A stretch of DNA of 64,000 nucleotides from positions 682,001 to 746,000 of the forward strand of contig NZ_JACHJL010000001.1 of the NCBI RefSeq assembly GCF_014203645.1. The letters run 5' to 3'. The position numbers and the translations under genes were made by a program. Each line of letters starts with the position of its first letter. Position 1 is the first letter of the stretch. Positions 27,593 through 36,740 of the stretch are shown here, in pieces. The notes beneath the pieces were generated by a model. The model did no database searches. It was not told where the DNA came from and saw only the letters and a program-made list of their open reading frames with translations. Source of the stretch: Streptomyces zagrosensis (lineage in GTDB: Bacteria; Actinomycetota; Actinomycetes; Streptomycetales; Streptomycetaceae).

Positions 27593-28171
27593 GTGACGGT
27601 CAATATGTCCAAGGGACAGGCCATCAGCCTTCAAAAGGCGGATGGTGGCACCCTGACTGCCGTGCGGATGGGTCTGGGCTGGCAGTCCGCGCCCCGCCGC
27701 GGCCTGTTCGGAAAGCGGACCAAGGAGGTCGATCTCGACGCGTCGGCCGTTTTGTTCGCGGACAACCAGCCGGTGGATGTCGTGTTCTTCCGCCACCTGA
27801 CGAGCGACGACGGCTCGGTCCGGCACACCGGTGACAACCTCGTCGGAGGTGCGGGGCAGGGTGGTGACGACGAGGCGATCCTCGTTGACCTACAGCGGGT
27901 CCCGGTGCACGTGGACCAGATCGTGTTCACCGTCAACTCCTTCACCGGGCAGACCTTCGCCGAGGTCACCAACGCCTTCTGCCGCTTGGTGGATGAGACC
28001 AACGGTGAGGAGATGGCGCGCTACACGCTCACGGGCGGCGGGCAGTACACGGCCCAGATCATGGCGAAGGTGCACCGTGCGGGCAACGGCTGGCAGATGA
28101 CGGCCCTCGGCAGCCCAGCCAATGGCCGCACCTTCCAGGACCTGATGCCGTCGATCGTCCCGCACCTTTAA
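27593..28171 (+). CDS. terD: TerD family protein
   Basis: The 192-residue protein is a TerD/CABP-type calcium-binding protein of the tellurium-resistance and stress group. The opening MSKGQAISL and the Ca-binding signature TGDNLVGGAGQGGDDEAILV (about residues 84-103) are diagnostic. The later ARYTLTGGGQYTAQIMAKVHR and WQMTALG match the family end. An insertion RRGLFGKRTKEVDL sits in the first loop. GAGGGAC precedes GTG 27593; ATG 27605 is an alternative. It is followed on the same strand by a larger TerD fusion and terC, so the three form a ter-type group. Confidence 0.92.
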   Translation: MTVNMSKGQAISLQKADGGTLTAVRMGLGWQSAPRRGLFGKRTKEVDLDASAVLFADNQPVDVVFFRHLTSDDGSVRHTGDNLVGGAGQGGDDEAILVDLQRVPVHVDQIVFTVNSFTGQTFAEVTNAFCRLVDETNGEEMARYTLTGGGQYTAQIMAKVHRAGNGWQMTALGSPANGRTFQDLMPSIVPHL

Positions 28172-28516
28172 GCACCTCTGGCACCAGGCGGGCGCCAGCT
28201 GTCACCTGGTCTGACCCGCCCTGGAGCCGGCGCTGTGGTCGAACGGACAGTGGTCGGTGTACCCCCGCTCGGCACCGCGGTGCCGATGCCGCACCTTTGG
28301 CCGCGGAGCAGGGCCGAACACACCGCCAGACCGCCCCAAAGCGGAACGTCGCTTGGCCCGTCATGGCGGGCGTCTGTGGCCAGGTCGCGTGGGGCGTGCG
28401 TGCCGGCCCGCTCGGGGCGGCTGACGGGGCCACCGGTTGTCCGCTGCCAACTCAGATCACCGCCTCCGCCGCAGTACGCACGCACACCACGCACACCACG
28501 ACGAGAGGGCGCAGTG
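28172..28516. other. Spacer between terD and TerD-fusion gene
   Basis: These 345 bases carry no gene I can support. A CACGCACACCACG-like short repeat lies near the right end (28480-28500), followed by the ribosome binding site GAGAGG. No promoter is clear. Confidence 0.45.
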
Positions 28517-30505
28517 ATGACGGCCGAGCTGGTCCGGGGGCAGAACCACCCGCTGCCTGAGACCCGTTTGGAGGTCCGGATTTCGGCGGGCAAGCCCGTC
28601 GTCGCCGGAGCGACACTCGGAGACGACCAGGGGAAGGTGCGGGGCGCCGACTGGGTCGCGCATCCCGCTGCCCCGCAGATTTCCGGACTTGAGGTGTCCC
28701 GGCAGGCCGCGGTCAACCACCGCCTCGCGGTTGATCTCAGTGCGTTGCCGGAGGCGGTACATCGGGTCACGGTGCTGCTCGCCCTGCCGACCGGAGTGGG
28801 CGGGCCAGTGCGATTCGGTGGCCTGGCGGCCCCGTTCATAGCGGTGACGGATCTCGACGGGGTCGAGATCGCCACGTACACGATCACCGACCTGGACGCG
28901 GAGTCGGCGGTGACGGCCCTGGAGCTATACCGCAGGGTCGGTGTGTGGAAGGTGCGAGCTGTCGGCCAGGGGTACGCGGGCGGGCTCGCGGCCATGCTCC
29001 AGGACCAGGGGCTGCCCGAGGCGGTCACGCTGGCCGGGGAGATCAATGACGCGGTGGTGCGCGGCATGGCCACATCACTCAAGCCACCGGCGGTGCGGGC
29101 GAGCGAGGGCGGGGGACGGGTGCGTACGGCCGCGGCAGGCGGCGACACGGCCCCGGTGCAACACGGCCCTACGGGTGGCAGTGGCACAACCGGCGCGGGG
29201 GCGGCAACCGCCCCGATCGGAACGCCGGCCTCCGGGGGTGCGGACGCCTCGGCCTCGCCGTCGGGCAGCCCAGTGAACTACCGGCACCCCGGCCGTCACA
29301 CCGCCACGCCGACCCCGCCTCCGGCGGCTTCACAGCCCGGCCCGCCGGGGCAGCCGCCGCAGCCGATTGCGGGTGATGCCTCCGGCTGGACGATGGAGGA
29401 GCGGCTGTACAACCAGGTCTGGGGCATGTTCGAGGACCTGGCCAGGACGACGGCGGCTTACCGCAGTGCCGTCGATTTCGCGGACTCGCGGATGGAGAAG
29501 GAGCTCGACTCGGTCCTCTCCGACCCGCGTACGCGGGTGGGGCCGCTCGCCGATGCCGCGCGCACCGAGGCGCGGACCCGGCACACCCAGCTCGTGGAGC
29601 AGGCCCGCGCCGTACTCGATCGCGACCTGGCTCAACTCGTTGCCGAGGCACAGGTGGTCGAGCCCGCGCTGCCGCCCGCTTACGCCCGCTGGGAGAGCTC
29701 TGCTTGGCAGGCGTACGAGGTGCCGATGGAGTTGCCGATGGCGTTGCGCGTCGGTGACCTGCACCTGCCCGAGCGCACGGATCTGCGCATCCCCATGATG
29801 GTCCGGTTGCCTTTGGAGCGCGGGCTATGGGTGGACAGCGGTCGGGGCGGTTCCCCGGACGCGGCCCTGGTGGACTCCACCGAACTGCGGCGGCTGGCGA
29901 TGGAGAGCGCCGTCGCGCACGCGGCCCGGTTGATCGCGGTCTACCCGGTGGGTGAGTTCACCGTCCATGTGATCGACCCGGCGGGGGCGGGCGCGTCTGC
30001 GCTCACCCCGTTGACCAGCACCGGGGCGCTGCCTGCGCCGCCAGCGGCCGGGGCGCAGGGCGTGTCGGCGGTGCTGGCGAAGTTGACTCAGCGGGTTGAT
30101 CTGGTGCAGATGGCCATCCGTAGCGATGCCGTCGATGCGCTGCCGCCTGACCTGGACACCGCTCAACAACTGCTGATCGTGAACGACTTCCCGCACGGGT
30201 TCGATGACCGGGCGGTCACCCAGTTGCGTTACCTGGCGGATGAGGGCCCCTCCGTCGGCGTACATCTGATGATGGTGGCCGACCGGGAGGACGCGCGGGC
30301 CTACGGGCCGGTGCTCGACCCGCTGTGGCGTGCGCTGCTGCGTGTCACCCCCGTCCCCGATGACCACTTGGCCGATCCCTGGGTCGGGCACGCCTGGACG
30401 TTTGAACCATCGCTGGCGCCCCCCGGCAGTGACGTCGTGTTGCGGGTGCTCCGTCAGGTGGCCCGGGCCCGGGAGTCCTACGGAGGGCACGACGTGGCCG
30501 GCTGA
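28517..30505 (+). CDS. TerD domain fused to FtsK-like remnant
   Basis: The 662-residue protein starts with a TerD-like beta sandwich (about residues 1-175) in which the usual GDNLTGxGxGDDE calcium motif is not conserved. A Gly/Ala/Pro/Thr-rich linker (about 185-290) follows. The C-terminal half (about 290-662) begins with helical, charged segments. It then resembles an FtsK/SpoIIIE-type ATPase region: DTAQQLLIVNDFPHGFDD looks like a Walker B strand and VGVHLMMVADRED like the following strand. I see no Walker A (GxxxxGKS/T), so ATPase activity is doubtful. GTG 28514 and ATG 28517 are adjacent alternative starts behind GAGAGG. The function is unknown; the ter context suggests envelope stress or phage defence, as an inference. 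Confidence 0.7.
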   Translation: MTAELVRGQNHPLPETRLEVRISAGKPVVAGATLGDDQGKVRGADWVAHPAAPQISGLEVSRQAAVNHRLAVDLSALPEAVHRVTVLLALPTGVGGPVRFGGLAAPFIAVTDLDGVEIATYTITDLDAESAVTALELYRRVGVWKVRAVGQGYAGGLAAMLQDQGLPEAVTLAGEINDAVVRGMATSLKPPAVRASEGGGRVRTAAAGGDTAPVQHGPTGGSGTTGAGAATAPIGTPASGGADASASPSGSPVNYRHPGRHTATPTPPPAASQPGPPGQPPQPIAGDASGWTMEERLYNQVWGMFEDLARTTAAYRSAVDFADSRMEKELDSVLSDPRTRVGPLADAARTEARTRHTQLVEQARAVLDRDLAQLVAEAQVVEPALPPAYARWESSAWQAYEVPMELPMALRVGDLHLPERTDLRIPMMVRLPLERGLWVDSGRGGSPDAALVDSTELRRLAMESAVAHAARLIAVYPVGEFTVHVIDPAGAGASALTPLTSTGALPAPPAAGAQGVSAVLAKLTQRVDLVQMAIRSDAVDALPPDLDTAQQLLIVNDFPHGFDDRAVTQLRYLADEGPSVGVHLMMVADREDARAYGPVLDPLWRALLRVTPVPDDHLADPWVGHAWTFEPSLAPPGSDVVLRVLRQVARARESYGGHDVAG

Positions 30506-30628
30506 CGGGCGGGTGCCCGGTTGGCGCGGTTGCCTCTCGGCGGCCTGCGGGGCACGTTCGTTCTGCGCTTTTAGCTCGCTCTTTACCCTCTTTACTATTC
30601 CTTGGTCTCCCCTGTACTCTTCTTTACA

Positions 30629-30786
30629 CGGAGGGGAGTACTCCTGCTGCGGCGTTCCCGTCAACACGGACCCTAGGGTCCCGGGGCGTCGGCCTGGACG
30701 GCTGACACGTATGGCCGTCTTGGGCGGAAGAGACCTCCGGCAGCGACGACGCTGATAGTTGCCGTACGCAATCTGCCGGAGGAGCA
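30629..30786 (+). promoter_or_regulatory. yybP-ykoY manganese riboswitch before terC
   Basis: The leader has the hallmarks of the yybP-ykoY Mn2+ aptamer: a 5' GGGGAGTA loop (30633-30640) and a 3' AAGAGACC loop (30728-30735), closed by P1 CGGAGG/CCTCCG (30629-30634 with 30734-30739). The 3' P1 strand is also the start of CCTCCGGCAG (30734-30743), exactly complementary to CTGCCGGAGG (30773-30782), which contains the terC ribosome binding site. The two pairings are mutually exclusive. Metal-stabilised P1 would free the site, so an ON switch acting on translation is predicted. A small CAGCG-ACGA-CGCTG hairpin lies between. The aptamer call rests on motif recognition; the switching model is inference. 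Confidence 0.85.
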
Positions 30787-31770
30787 GTGGACGTTTCCTT
30801 GACCATGTGGGTGCTGACCATCGTTGGTCTGTGTGCCCTAATCGCCATCGACTTCTTTATCGGCGGCCGCAAACCGCACGACGTCTCCATCAAGGAGGCC
30901 GGAATATGGACCGTGGTATGGATCGCCCTCGCCGTGCTATTCGGGCTCGGCTTGCTGATATTCGGGGGCGGCCAGCCGTCCGGTGAGTTCTTCGCGGGCT
31001 TCATCACCGAGAAGTCCCTGAGCGTCGATAACCTCTTCGTCTTCGTCTTGATCATGTCGAAGTTCGCGGTGCCGTCCATCTACCAGCAGCGTGTGCTGCT
31101 GGTGGGCGTACTCATCGCGCTGGTGCTGCGGGCCGGGTTCATCGGCGCGGGCGCGGCGATCATCGCCAACTTCGCCTGGGTCTTCTACATCTTCGGCGCC
31201 TTCCTCATCTGGACCGCCTGGAAGCTCATCCAGGAGGCACGGGCCGACGATGAGGACGAGGAATTCGAGGAGAATCGCTTCCTGAAGCTGGTGGAGCGAC
31301 GCATTCCCTCAACCGACAAGTACCACGGCACCAAGCTGTTCGTCATGGAGAACGGCAAGCGGTTGATGACGCCGATGCTCGTCGTCATGCTGGCGATCGG
31401 TACTACGGACATCCTGTTCGCGCTGGACTCCATTCCCGCGATCTTCGGCCTCACGCAGGACCCGTACATCGTGTTCACTGCGAACGCCTTCGCCCTGATG
31501 GGACTGCGGCAGCTCTACTTCCTGATCGGTGGGCTGCTGAAGAAGCTGGTCCACCTCTCCTACGGGCTGTCGGTCATCCTCGGCTTCATCGGCGTGAAGC
31601 TGGTGCTGCACGCGCTGCACGAGTCCGGCGTGCATGTTCCCGAGATCAGCATTCCGGTCTCGCTCGGCGTGATCTGCGCAGTGCTCGTCATCACCACCAT
31701 CACAAGCCTGCGCGCGACGAAGAAGCAGGCCCAGGCGGACGCCGAGACCAAGGACAGCCTCGACGTCTGA
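30787..31770 (+). CDS. terC: TerC family membrane protein
   Basis: The 327-residue integral membrane protein is of the TerC family, several members of which (Alx, MntP-like partners) export manganese or help load metals on exoenzymes. About nine hydrophobic helices are visible. The family signatures SVDNLFVFVLIMSKF (near residue 79) and TTDILFALDSIPAIFGLTQ (near 205) carry the conserved acidic residues within the membrane. A charged cytoplasmic loop (ARADDEDEEFEENR) splits the two halves. GTG 30787 directly follows GGAGGAGCA. The manganese riboswitch immediately upstream argues that this protein acts in Mn2+ homeostasis rather than tellurite resistance as such. Confidence 0.94.
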   Translation: MDVSLTMWVLTIVGLCALIAIDFFIGGRKPHDVSIKEAGIWTVVWIALAVLFGLGLLIFGGGQPSGEFFAGFITEKSLSVDNLFVFVLIMSKFAVPSIYQQRVLLVGVLIALVLRAGFIGAGAAIIANFAWVFYIFGAFLIWTAWKLIQEARADDEDEEFEENRFLKLVERRIPSTDKYHGTKLFVMENGKRLMTPMLVVMLAIGTTDILFALDSIPAIFGLTQDPYIVFTANAFALMGLRQLYFLIGGLLKKLVHLSYGLSVILGFIGVKLVLHALHESGVHVPEISIPVSLGVICAVLVITTITSLRATKKQAQADAETKDSLDV

Positions 31771-31779
31771 TGGGTTGGT

Positions 31780-31826
31780 CCGGAGGGGCGCGCCGGGGTG
31801 TGAGGTCCCCGGTAGCGCCCCTCCGG
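31780..31826 (+). terminator. Strong terC terminator
   Basis: A 12-bp stem (CCGGAGGGGCGC, 31780-31791, with 31815-31826) encloses a second stem CCGGGG/CCCCGG (31793-31798 with 31807-31812), ten bases after the terC stop. Confidence 0.85.
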
Positions 31827-31879
31827 TGCGCCACAGCTTGTCGGGCGTGCAACTCCGTGGCATGGCCCCACCACGTACG

Positions 31880-31911
31880 GTGCCCCCAGCGTCGAGTGAC
31901 GCCGGGGGCAC
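31880..31911 (-). terminator. Terminator of MBL-fold gene
   Basis: GTGCCCCCAGCGTC (31880-31893) pairs with 31898-31911 at 13 of 14 positions over a 4-base loop, 33 bases past the minus-strand stop at 31944. Confidence 0.75.
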
Positions 31912-31943
31912 TTGGGCTTGCCGTGCGTGGGGCCGCGGCCCCG

Positions 31944-32600
31944 CTACCAGCCGCGCTCTCGCCATTCGGCCAGGTGGGGGCGCTCAGCGCCCAGCGTGGT
32001 GTCGGTGCCGTGGCCCGGGTAAACCCAGGTCTCGTCCGGCAGGGCGTGAAAGAACTTGGTCTCGACGTCGTTGATGAGGCTGGCGAATGACCGTTCCTCG
32101 CCCCAGGTGTTGCCGACGCCGCCGGGGAAGAGGCAGTCGCCGGTGAAGACATGGGGATGGCCATGCGGGTCGTCGTAGATCAGGGCAATACTGCCGGGCG
32201 TGTGGCCGACGAGGTGGCGCGCGGTCATCTCCACACGCCCTACTCGAATCGTGTCGCCGTCGTCCACCAGCACGTCGGTCGGGACCGGGATGCCCTCGGC
32301 GTCATGCCGTCCGGCGTAGGTGCGCGCTCCGGTCACCCGGACTACCTCGTCGAGAGCCTGCCAGTGGTCGCCGTGTTGGTGCGTCGTCACGACCGAGGCG
32401 ATGCTGTCGTCGCCGATGAGGCTGAGCAAGCGAGCAGAGTCATTGGCCGCGTCGATGAGTAGTTGCTCGTCCGTGGCCCGGCAGCGCAGCAGGTAGGCGT
32501 TGTTGTTCATCGGGCCCACGGCGATCTTCGAGATCACGAGGTCGCTTAGTTCGTGCACGTCGGCGGGACCGCCGACCTCCACCGCTCCGCTGTACGTCAT
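31944..32600 (-). CDS. MBL-fold metallo-hydrolase, glyoxalase II-like
   Basis: The 218-residue protein has a metallo-beta-lactamase fold. The zinc motif THQHGDHW gives His74, His76, Asp78 and His79. Further ligands lie in LVGHTPGSIALIYDD, VFTGDCLF and YPGHGTD, the pattern of glyoxalase II-type hydrolases. It starts five bases after the stop of the mycothiol isomerase-family gene and is almost certainly cotranscribed with it. That partner suggests a mycothiol conjugate or thioester substrate, which is an inference. GAGG precedes the ATG. Confidence 0.88.
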   Translation of the reverse strand: MTYSGAVEVGGPADVHELSDLVISKIAVGPMNNNAYLLRCRATDEQLLIDAANDSARLLSLIGDDSIASVVTTHQHGDHWQALDEVVRVTGARTYAGRHDAEGIPVPTDVLVDDGDTIRVGRVEMTARHLVGHTPGSIALIYDDPHGHPHVFTGDCLFPGGVGNTWGEERSFASLINDVETKFFHALPDETWVYPGHGTDTTLGAERPHLAEWRERGW

Positions 32601-32604
32601 GGCC

Positions 32605-33321
32605 TCAGCCTAGCGGCGGCAGGGTCGGCAGCGGGGCGACCGGTGAGACCAGCTCGGAGCCGTCTGCGCGGCCGGTGAGCCAACCAAGCAGCGCGACGGG
32701 CGTACCCTCTATGGTGATGGGCTTCCCCTCGGATCGTCCCGTGTGCCAGGCGCGACCCGCGGGGGTCGTGAGTGTCAGCGCAGGCACGTCGGCATGCCCG
32801 GCGAACTTGCCGCTCGTGAGGAATTCCACCTCCCGTTCGACGAAGTCGTCGGGGAGGTCGGTGAGCTGGTAGCCGATGTCCAGATCGACGTGGTGCAACT
32901 CGACCTCGATCAGACGGCGGAAGGGCAGCCGGGCGGCGCGTTCGGTCACACCGTTGCGCATGGCGACCACGAACTCCCACCGATCATGGGTGAGGGCGGC
33001 GGCTGCCGAATTGAAGCGGAACGCGCTGGTGCGAAGGTCGTCCAGGTGGACGGGCAGTGGGCGGTCGGCGTCGCGGGCGATGTCGGCGTTGCGCGCATCG
33101 TCGTTGGCGTACATCGGCGTCTCCTCGCCGGTGCGCGCCCAGGTGAGGAGGTTCACGATGGCGTCGGCATTGCGGGCGAGGTGGGCCAGGATATGGCCGC
33201 GCGTCCAGCCCGGCAGCAGCGACGGGCGGGTGGCCGCCGCGTCGTCCAGCGAGGTCACCGCGGTAAGCAGACGGTCGGTGGCCGCTTGTACGGCAGCCGC
33301 GTCGTGCGCGAAGTCAGTCAT
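32605..33321 (-). CDS. Mycothiol-dependent maleylpyruvate isomerase family
   Basis: The 238-residue protein has the DinB-like N-terminal four-helix domain of mycothiol-dependent maleylpyruvate isomerases. [20 protein letters not shown] (residues 36-55) carries the first metal His (47), and [14 protein letters not shown] carries the Glu and second His. The C-terminal half matches the smaller alpha-beta domain ([12 protein letters not shown], then [17 protein letters not shown]). Family members use mycothiol, the main thiol of actinobacteria, or act as related thiol-S-transferases. The start is ATG 33321; its ribosome binding site is weak. It is followed after five bases by the MBL hydrolase, a plausible two-gene thiol detoxification unit. 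Confidence 0.88.
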   Translation of the reverse strand: MTDFAHDAAAVQAATDRLLTAVTSLDDAAATRPSLLPGWTRGHILAHLARNADAIVNLLTWARTGEETPMYANDDARNADIARDADRPLPVHLDDLRTSAFRFNSAAAALTHDRWEFVVAMRNGVTERAARLPFRRLIEVELHHVDLDIGYQLTDLPDDFVEREVEFLTSGKFAGHADVPALTLTTPAGRAWHTGRSEGKPITIEGTPVALLGWLTGRADGSELVSPVAPLPTLPPLG

Positions 33322-33390
33322 GATCCAAAGGTAGTGCTCGCCACTCGATCGGGTGAAGGTCGCTGCCTTCCTCCGTAATTCGAATGTGCG

Positions 33391-33399
33391 TGCTATAAG
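33391..33399 (+). promoter_or_regulatory. Extended -10 promoter candidate for uvrA
   Basis: TGCTATAAG is an extended -10 element, placing a start near 33406 and a leader of about 95 bases. No good -35 is seen. The bases just upstream (TTCGAATGTGCG) resemble half of an actinobacterial LexA site but lack the second half. A GGGGCGCCCC palindrome lies in the leader near 33431. Confidence 0.5.
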
Positions 33400-33500
33400 C
33401 TCGTCTGTGGCATCGAATAACGACCTCATAGGGGCGCCCCCATACCCTGGGTTTCGGGGCATCGCTTCCTCCGCCTTCCTCAAGAAAGGTGCCGACCGGC

Positions 33501-36500
33501 GTGGCCGACCGTCTCATCGTCCGTGGCGCTCGCGAGCACAATCTCAAGAATGTCTCGCTCGACCTCCCGCGTGACTCCCTCATCGTTTTCACCGGGCTCT
33601 CGGGGTCGGGCAAGTCGTCTCTCGCGTTCGACACGATCTTCGCCGAGGGGCAGCGCCGGTACGTCGAGTCGCTCTCCTCTTACGCACGACAGTTCCTTGG
33701 CCAGATGGACAAGCCGGATGTGGACTTCATCGAAGGTCTCTCGCCGGCTGTCTCCATCGACCAGAAGTCCACCTCGCGCAACCCGCGCTCGACGGTCGGC
33801 ACGATCACCGAGGTCTACGACTACCTTCGACTGCTCTTCGCCAGGATCGGCAAGCCGCACTGCCCGGAGTGCAGCCGTCCCATCGCCCGCCAGTCGCCGC
33901 AGGCGATCGTGGACCGAGTCCTGGAGCTACCGGAGGGCAGCCGCTTTCAGGTCCTGTCACCGCTGGCGCGCGAACGCAAGGGTGAGTTCGTCGATCTCTT
34001 CGCCGATCTCCAGACCAAGGGCTACAGCAGGGCCCGCGTGGACGGGGACACGATCCAGCTCGCTGAGCCACCCACGCTCAAGAAGCAGGAGAAGCACACC
34101 ATCGAGGTGGTCGTGGACCGCCTCACCGTCAAGAACAGCGCCAAGCGGCGGCTGACCGACTCGGTGGAGACCGCGCTCGGGCTCTCCGGTGGCATGGTCA
34201 TCCTCGACTTCGTGGACCTTGACGAGGACGACCCGCAGCGCGAGCGGATGTTCTCCGAGCACCTGTACTGCCCGTACGACGACCTGTCCTTCGAGGAGCT
34301 TGAGCCGCGCTCCTTCTCCTTCAACTCGCCCTTCGGCGCCTGCCCGGACTGCTCCGGCATCGGCACTCGCATGGAGGTCGATCCGGAGCTCATCATCCCG
34401 GATGAGGACAAGTCGCTGGACGAAGGGGCCATTCACCCCTGGTCGCACGGCCACACCAAGGACTACTTCGCGCGACTCGTGGGCGCGCTGTCGGATGCGC
34501 TGGGCTTTCGCACCGATCTCCCGTGGGCAGGGCTGCCGCAGCGGGCAAAGAAGGCTCTGCTCAACGGGCACAAGACGCAGATCGAGGTGCGCTACCGCAA
34601 CCGGTACGGGCGCGAGCGCGCCTACACCACCGCTTTCGAGGGCGTGGTGCCGTTCGTCAAGCGGCGGCATTCCGAAGCGGAGAGCGACTCAAGCCGTGAG
34701 CGCTTCGAGGGCTATATGCGTGAGGTGCCCTGCCCGACGTGTGACGGTACGCGGCTCAAGCCCATCGTGCTGGCGGTCACGGTGCAAGACCGGTCGATCG
34801 CCGATATCGCGGCGATGTCGATCAGCGAGTGCGCCGAATTCCTGCGGGCGCTCAAGCTGACCGCGCGCGACAAGGCCATCGCGGAGCGGGTCCTCAAGGA
34901 GGTGAACGAGCGCCTGCGCTTCCTCGTGGATGTGGGCCTCGACTACCTCTCGCTGAACCGGGCGGCTGGCACCCTCTCCGGTGGCGAGGCCCAGCGCATC
35001 CGGCTGGCCACCCAGATCGGCTCGGGCCTGGTCGGCGTGCTCTACGTGCTCGATGAGCCGTCCATCGGTCTGCACCAGCGCGACAACCACCGGCTCATCG
35101 AGACCCTGGTGCGACTGCGCGACCTCGGTAACACGCTGATCGTCGTGGAGCACGATGAGGACACCATCAATGCCTCGGACTGGGTGGTGGATATCGGCCC
35201 GGGTGCGGGGGAACACGGTGGCAACGTGGTGCACAGCGGCCCACTGGCGGAAATGCTGAGCAACGAGGCATCGGTGACCGGCCAGTATCTTGCGGGCAAG
35301 AGGGTCATCGCGACCCCGGAGCAGCGCCGCCCGGTGGATCGAGAACGCCAGTTGACCGTGCACGGTGCGCGGGAGAACAACCTGCAAGACATCGACGTGT
35401 CGTTCCCGCTGGGCGTTCTCACAGCGGTCACCGGCGTCTCGGGATCGGGGAAGTCAACCCTGGTCAACGACATCCTGTACACCCACCTGGCGCGGGAGCT
35501 GAACGGGGCGCGTTCGGTGCCGGGTCGGCACACCCGGGTGGAGGGTGACGACCTGGTTGACAAGGTCGTACACGTGGATCAGTCCCCGATCGGCCGGACC
35601 CCGCGCTCCAACCCGGCGACCTACACCGGCGTCTTCGACCACGTTCGCAGGCTGTTCGCGGAGACCATGGAGGCCAAGGTCCGCGGGTATCTGCCGGGCC
35701 GGTTCTCGTTCAACGTCAAGGGCGGCCGGTGCGAGAACTGCTCCGGCGACGGAACGATCAAGATCGAGATGAACTTCCTGCCGGACGTGTACGTGCCGTG
35801 CGAGGTCTGCCACGGCGCGCGGTACAACCGCGAGACGCTGGAAGTGCACTTCAAGGGCAAGTCCATCGCCGAGGTCTTGGACATGCCGATCGAGGAGGCT
35901 CTGGACTTCTTCGAGGCGGTGCCTGCCATCTCCCGGCACCTGCGGACGCTCAACGAGGTCGGCCTCGGGTATGTGCGGCTCGGCCAGTCCGCGCCGACGC
36001 TGTCCGGCGGCGAGGCCCAGCGCGTCAAGCTCTCCAGCGAGCTGCAGAAGCGGTCAACGGGACGCACGGTCTACGTCCTTGACGAGCCGACCACCGGTCT
36101 GCACTTCGAAGACATCAGCAAGCTGATCAAGGTGCTGTCGGGGCTGGTGGACAAGGGCAATACGGTGATCGTCATCGAGCACAATCTCGATGTGATCAAG
36201 ACGGCGGACTGGGTTGTGGACATGGGGCCCGAAGGCGGCAGTGGCGGTGGCCTCGTCGTCGCCGAGGGCACCCCGGAGCAGGTGGCCTCCGTCTCGACCA
36301 GTCACACCGGAAAGTTCCTCCGGGACCTGTTGGGTGACCGGGTGAGCGACGTCGGGTTGCCTCCCACCCGTAAGCGAGCCGCAAAAAAGGCTGCAACGGT
36401 CAAGAAGACGGCCGCCACGGTCGCAGCGGCCTCCGCCGCAGCCACCAAGGCAGGTACGGCGAAGAAGAGCGTGGCGAAGAAGAGTACGGCGAAGAGCACC

Positions 36501-36548
36501 ACTCAGAGCGCGCCTAAGAAGACCGTTGCGAAGCGGGCCGCACGCTAG
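33501..36548 (+). CDS. uvrA: Excinuclease ABC subunit A
   Basis: The 1015-residue UvrA is the damage-sensing ABC ATPase of nucleotide excision repair. The first Walker A is [10 protein letters not shown] (31-40) and the second is GVSGSGKST (near 645). ABC signatures are [12 protein letters not shown] and [12 protein letters not shown]. Zinc-binding CxxC pairs occur in [22 protein letters not shown] and CEVCHG. Beyond the usual end (about 955) lies a tail of about 65 residues rich in Lys, Ala and Thr ([17 protein letters not shown] and similar), reminiscent of histone H1. I chose GTG 33501, where the family start begins and AAAGG is 11 bases upstream; GTG 33489 is an alternative. Confidence 0.97.
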   Translation: MADRLIVRGAREHNLKNVSLDLPRDSLIVFTGLSGSGKSSLAFDTIFAEGQRRYVESLSSYARQFLGQMDKPDVDFIEGLSPAVSIDQKSTSRNPRSTVGTITEVYDYLRLLFARIGKPHCPECSRPIARQSPQAIVDRVLELPEGSRFQVLSPLARERKGEFVDLFADLQTKGYSRARVDGDTIQLAEPPTLKKQEKHTIEVVVDRLTVKNSAKRRLTDSVETALGLSGGMVILDFVDLDEDDPQRERMFSEHLYCPYDDLSFEELEPRSFSFNSPFGACPDCSGIGTRMEVDPELIIPDEDKSLDEGAIHPWSHGHTKDYFARLVGALSDALGFRTDLPWAGLPQRAKKALLNGHKTQIEVRYRNRYGRERAYTTAFEGVVPFVKRRHSEAESDSSRERFEGYMREVPCPTCDGTRLKPIVLAVTVQDRSIADIAAMSISECAEFLRALKLTARDKAIAERVLKEVNERLRFLVDVGLDYLSLNRAAGTLSGGEAQRIRLATQIGSGLVGVLYVLDEPSIGLHQRDNHRLIETLVRLRDLGNTLIVVEHDEDTINASDWVVDIGPGAGEHGGNVVHSGPLAEMLSNEASVTGQYLAGKRVIATPEQRRPVDRERQLTVHGARENNLQDIDVSFPLGVLTAVTGVSGSGKSTLVNDILYTHLARELNGARSVPGRHTRVEGDDLVDKVVHVDQSPIGRTPRSNPATYTGVFDHVRRLFAETMEAKVRGYLPGRFSFNVKGGRCENCSGDGTIKIEMNFLPDVYVPCEVCHGARYNRETLEVHFKGKSIAEVLDMPIEEALDFFEAVPAISRHLRTLNEVGLGYVRLGQSAPTLSGGEAQRVKLSSELQKRSTGRTVYVLDEPTTGLHFEDISKLIKVLSGLVDKGNTVIVIEHNLDVIKTADWVVDMGPEGGSGGGLVVAEGTPEQVASVSTSHTGKFLRDLLGDRVSDVGLPPTRKRAAKKAATVKKTAATVAAASAAATKAGTAKKSVAKKSTAKSTTQSAPKKTVAKRAAR

Positions 36549-36599
36549 GTGCGCTGATCGCGTGCGCTGTTGCTACTGGCTGGGCCGGTTCATGGCGGA

Positions 36600-36647
36600 G
36601 ACCTCCGGTGTGGTGGAGCTGTCCAGGGCCCCACTGCGCCGGAGGTC
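36600..36647 (+). terminator. Hairpin after uvrA
   Basis: GACCTCCGG (36600-36608) pairs with CCGGAGGTC (36639-36647), and the large loop can add an inner GTGG/CCAC pairing. It is 52 bases after the uvrA stop. Just beyond, GGCCGATCGTTCAC is directly repeated (36670-36700). Confidence 0.6.
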
Positions 36648-36740
36648 TTCATGTCTCACCGCAATGCCCGGCCGATCGTTCACGGCCGATCGTTCACGGC
36701 CGGGGAGGCCGGTTGGATAGGCGGGATAGGCGGGGAGAAG

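Noticed and set aside
33371..33395. LexA/SOS box before uvrA
   Set aside because: TTCGAATGTGCG resembles one half of the actinobacterial site, but the second half is missing, so I did not call it.
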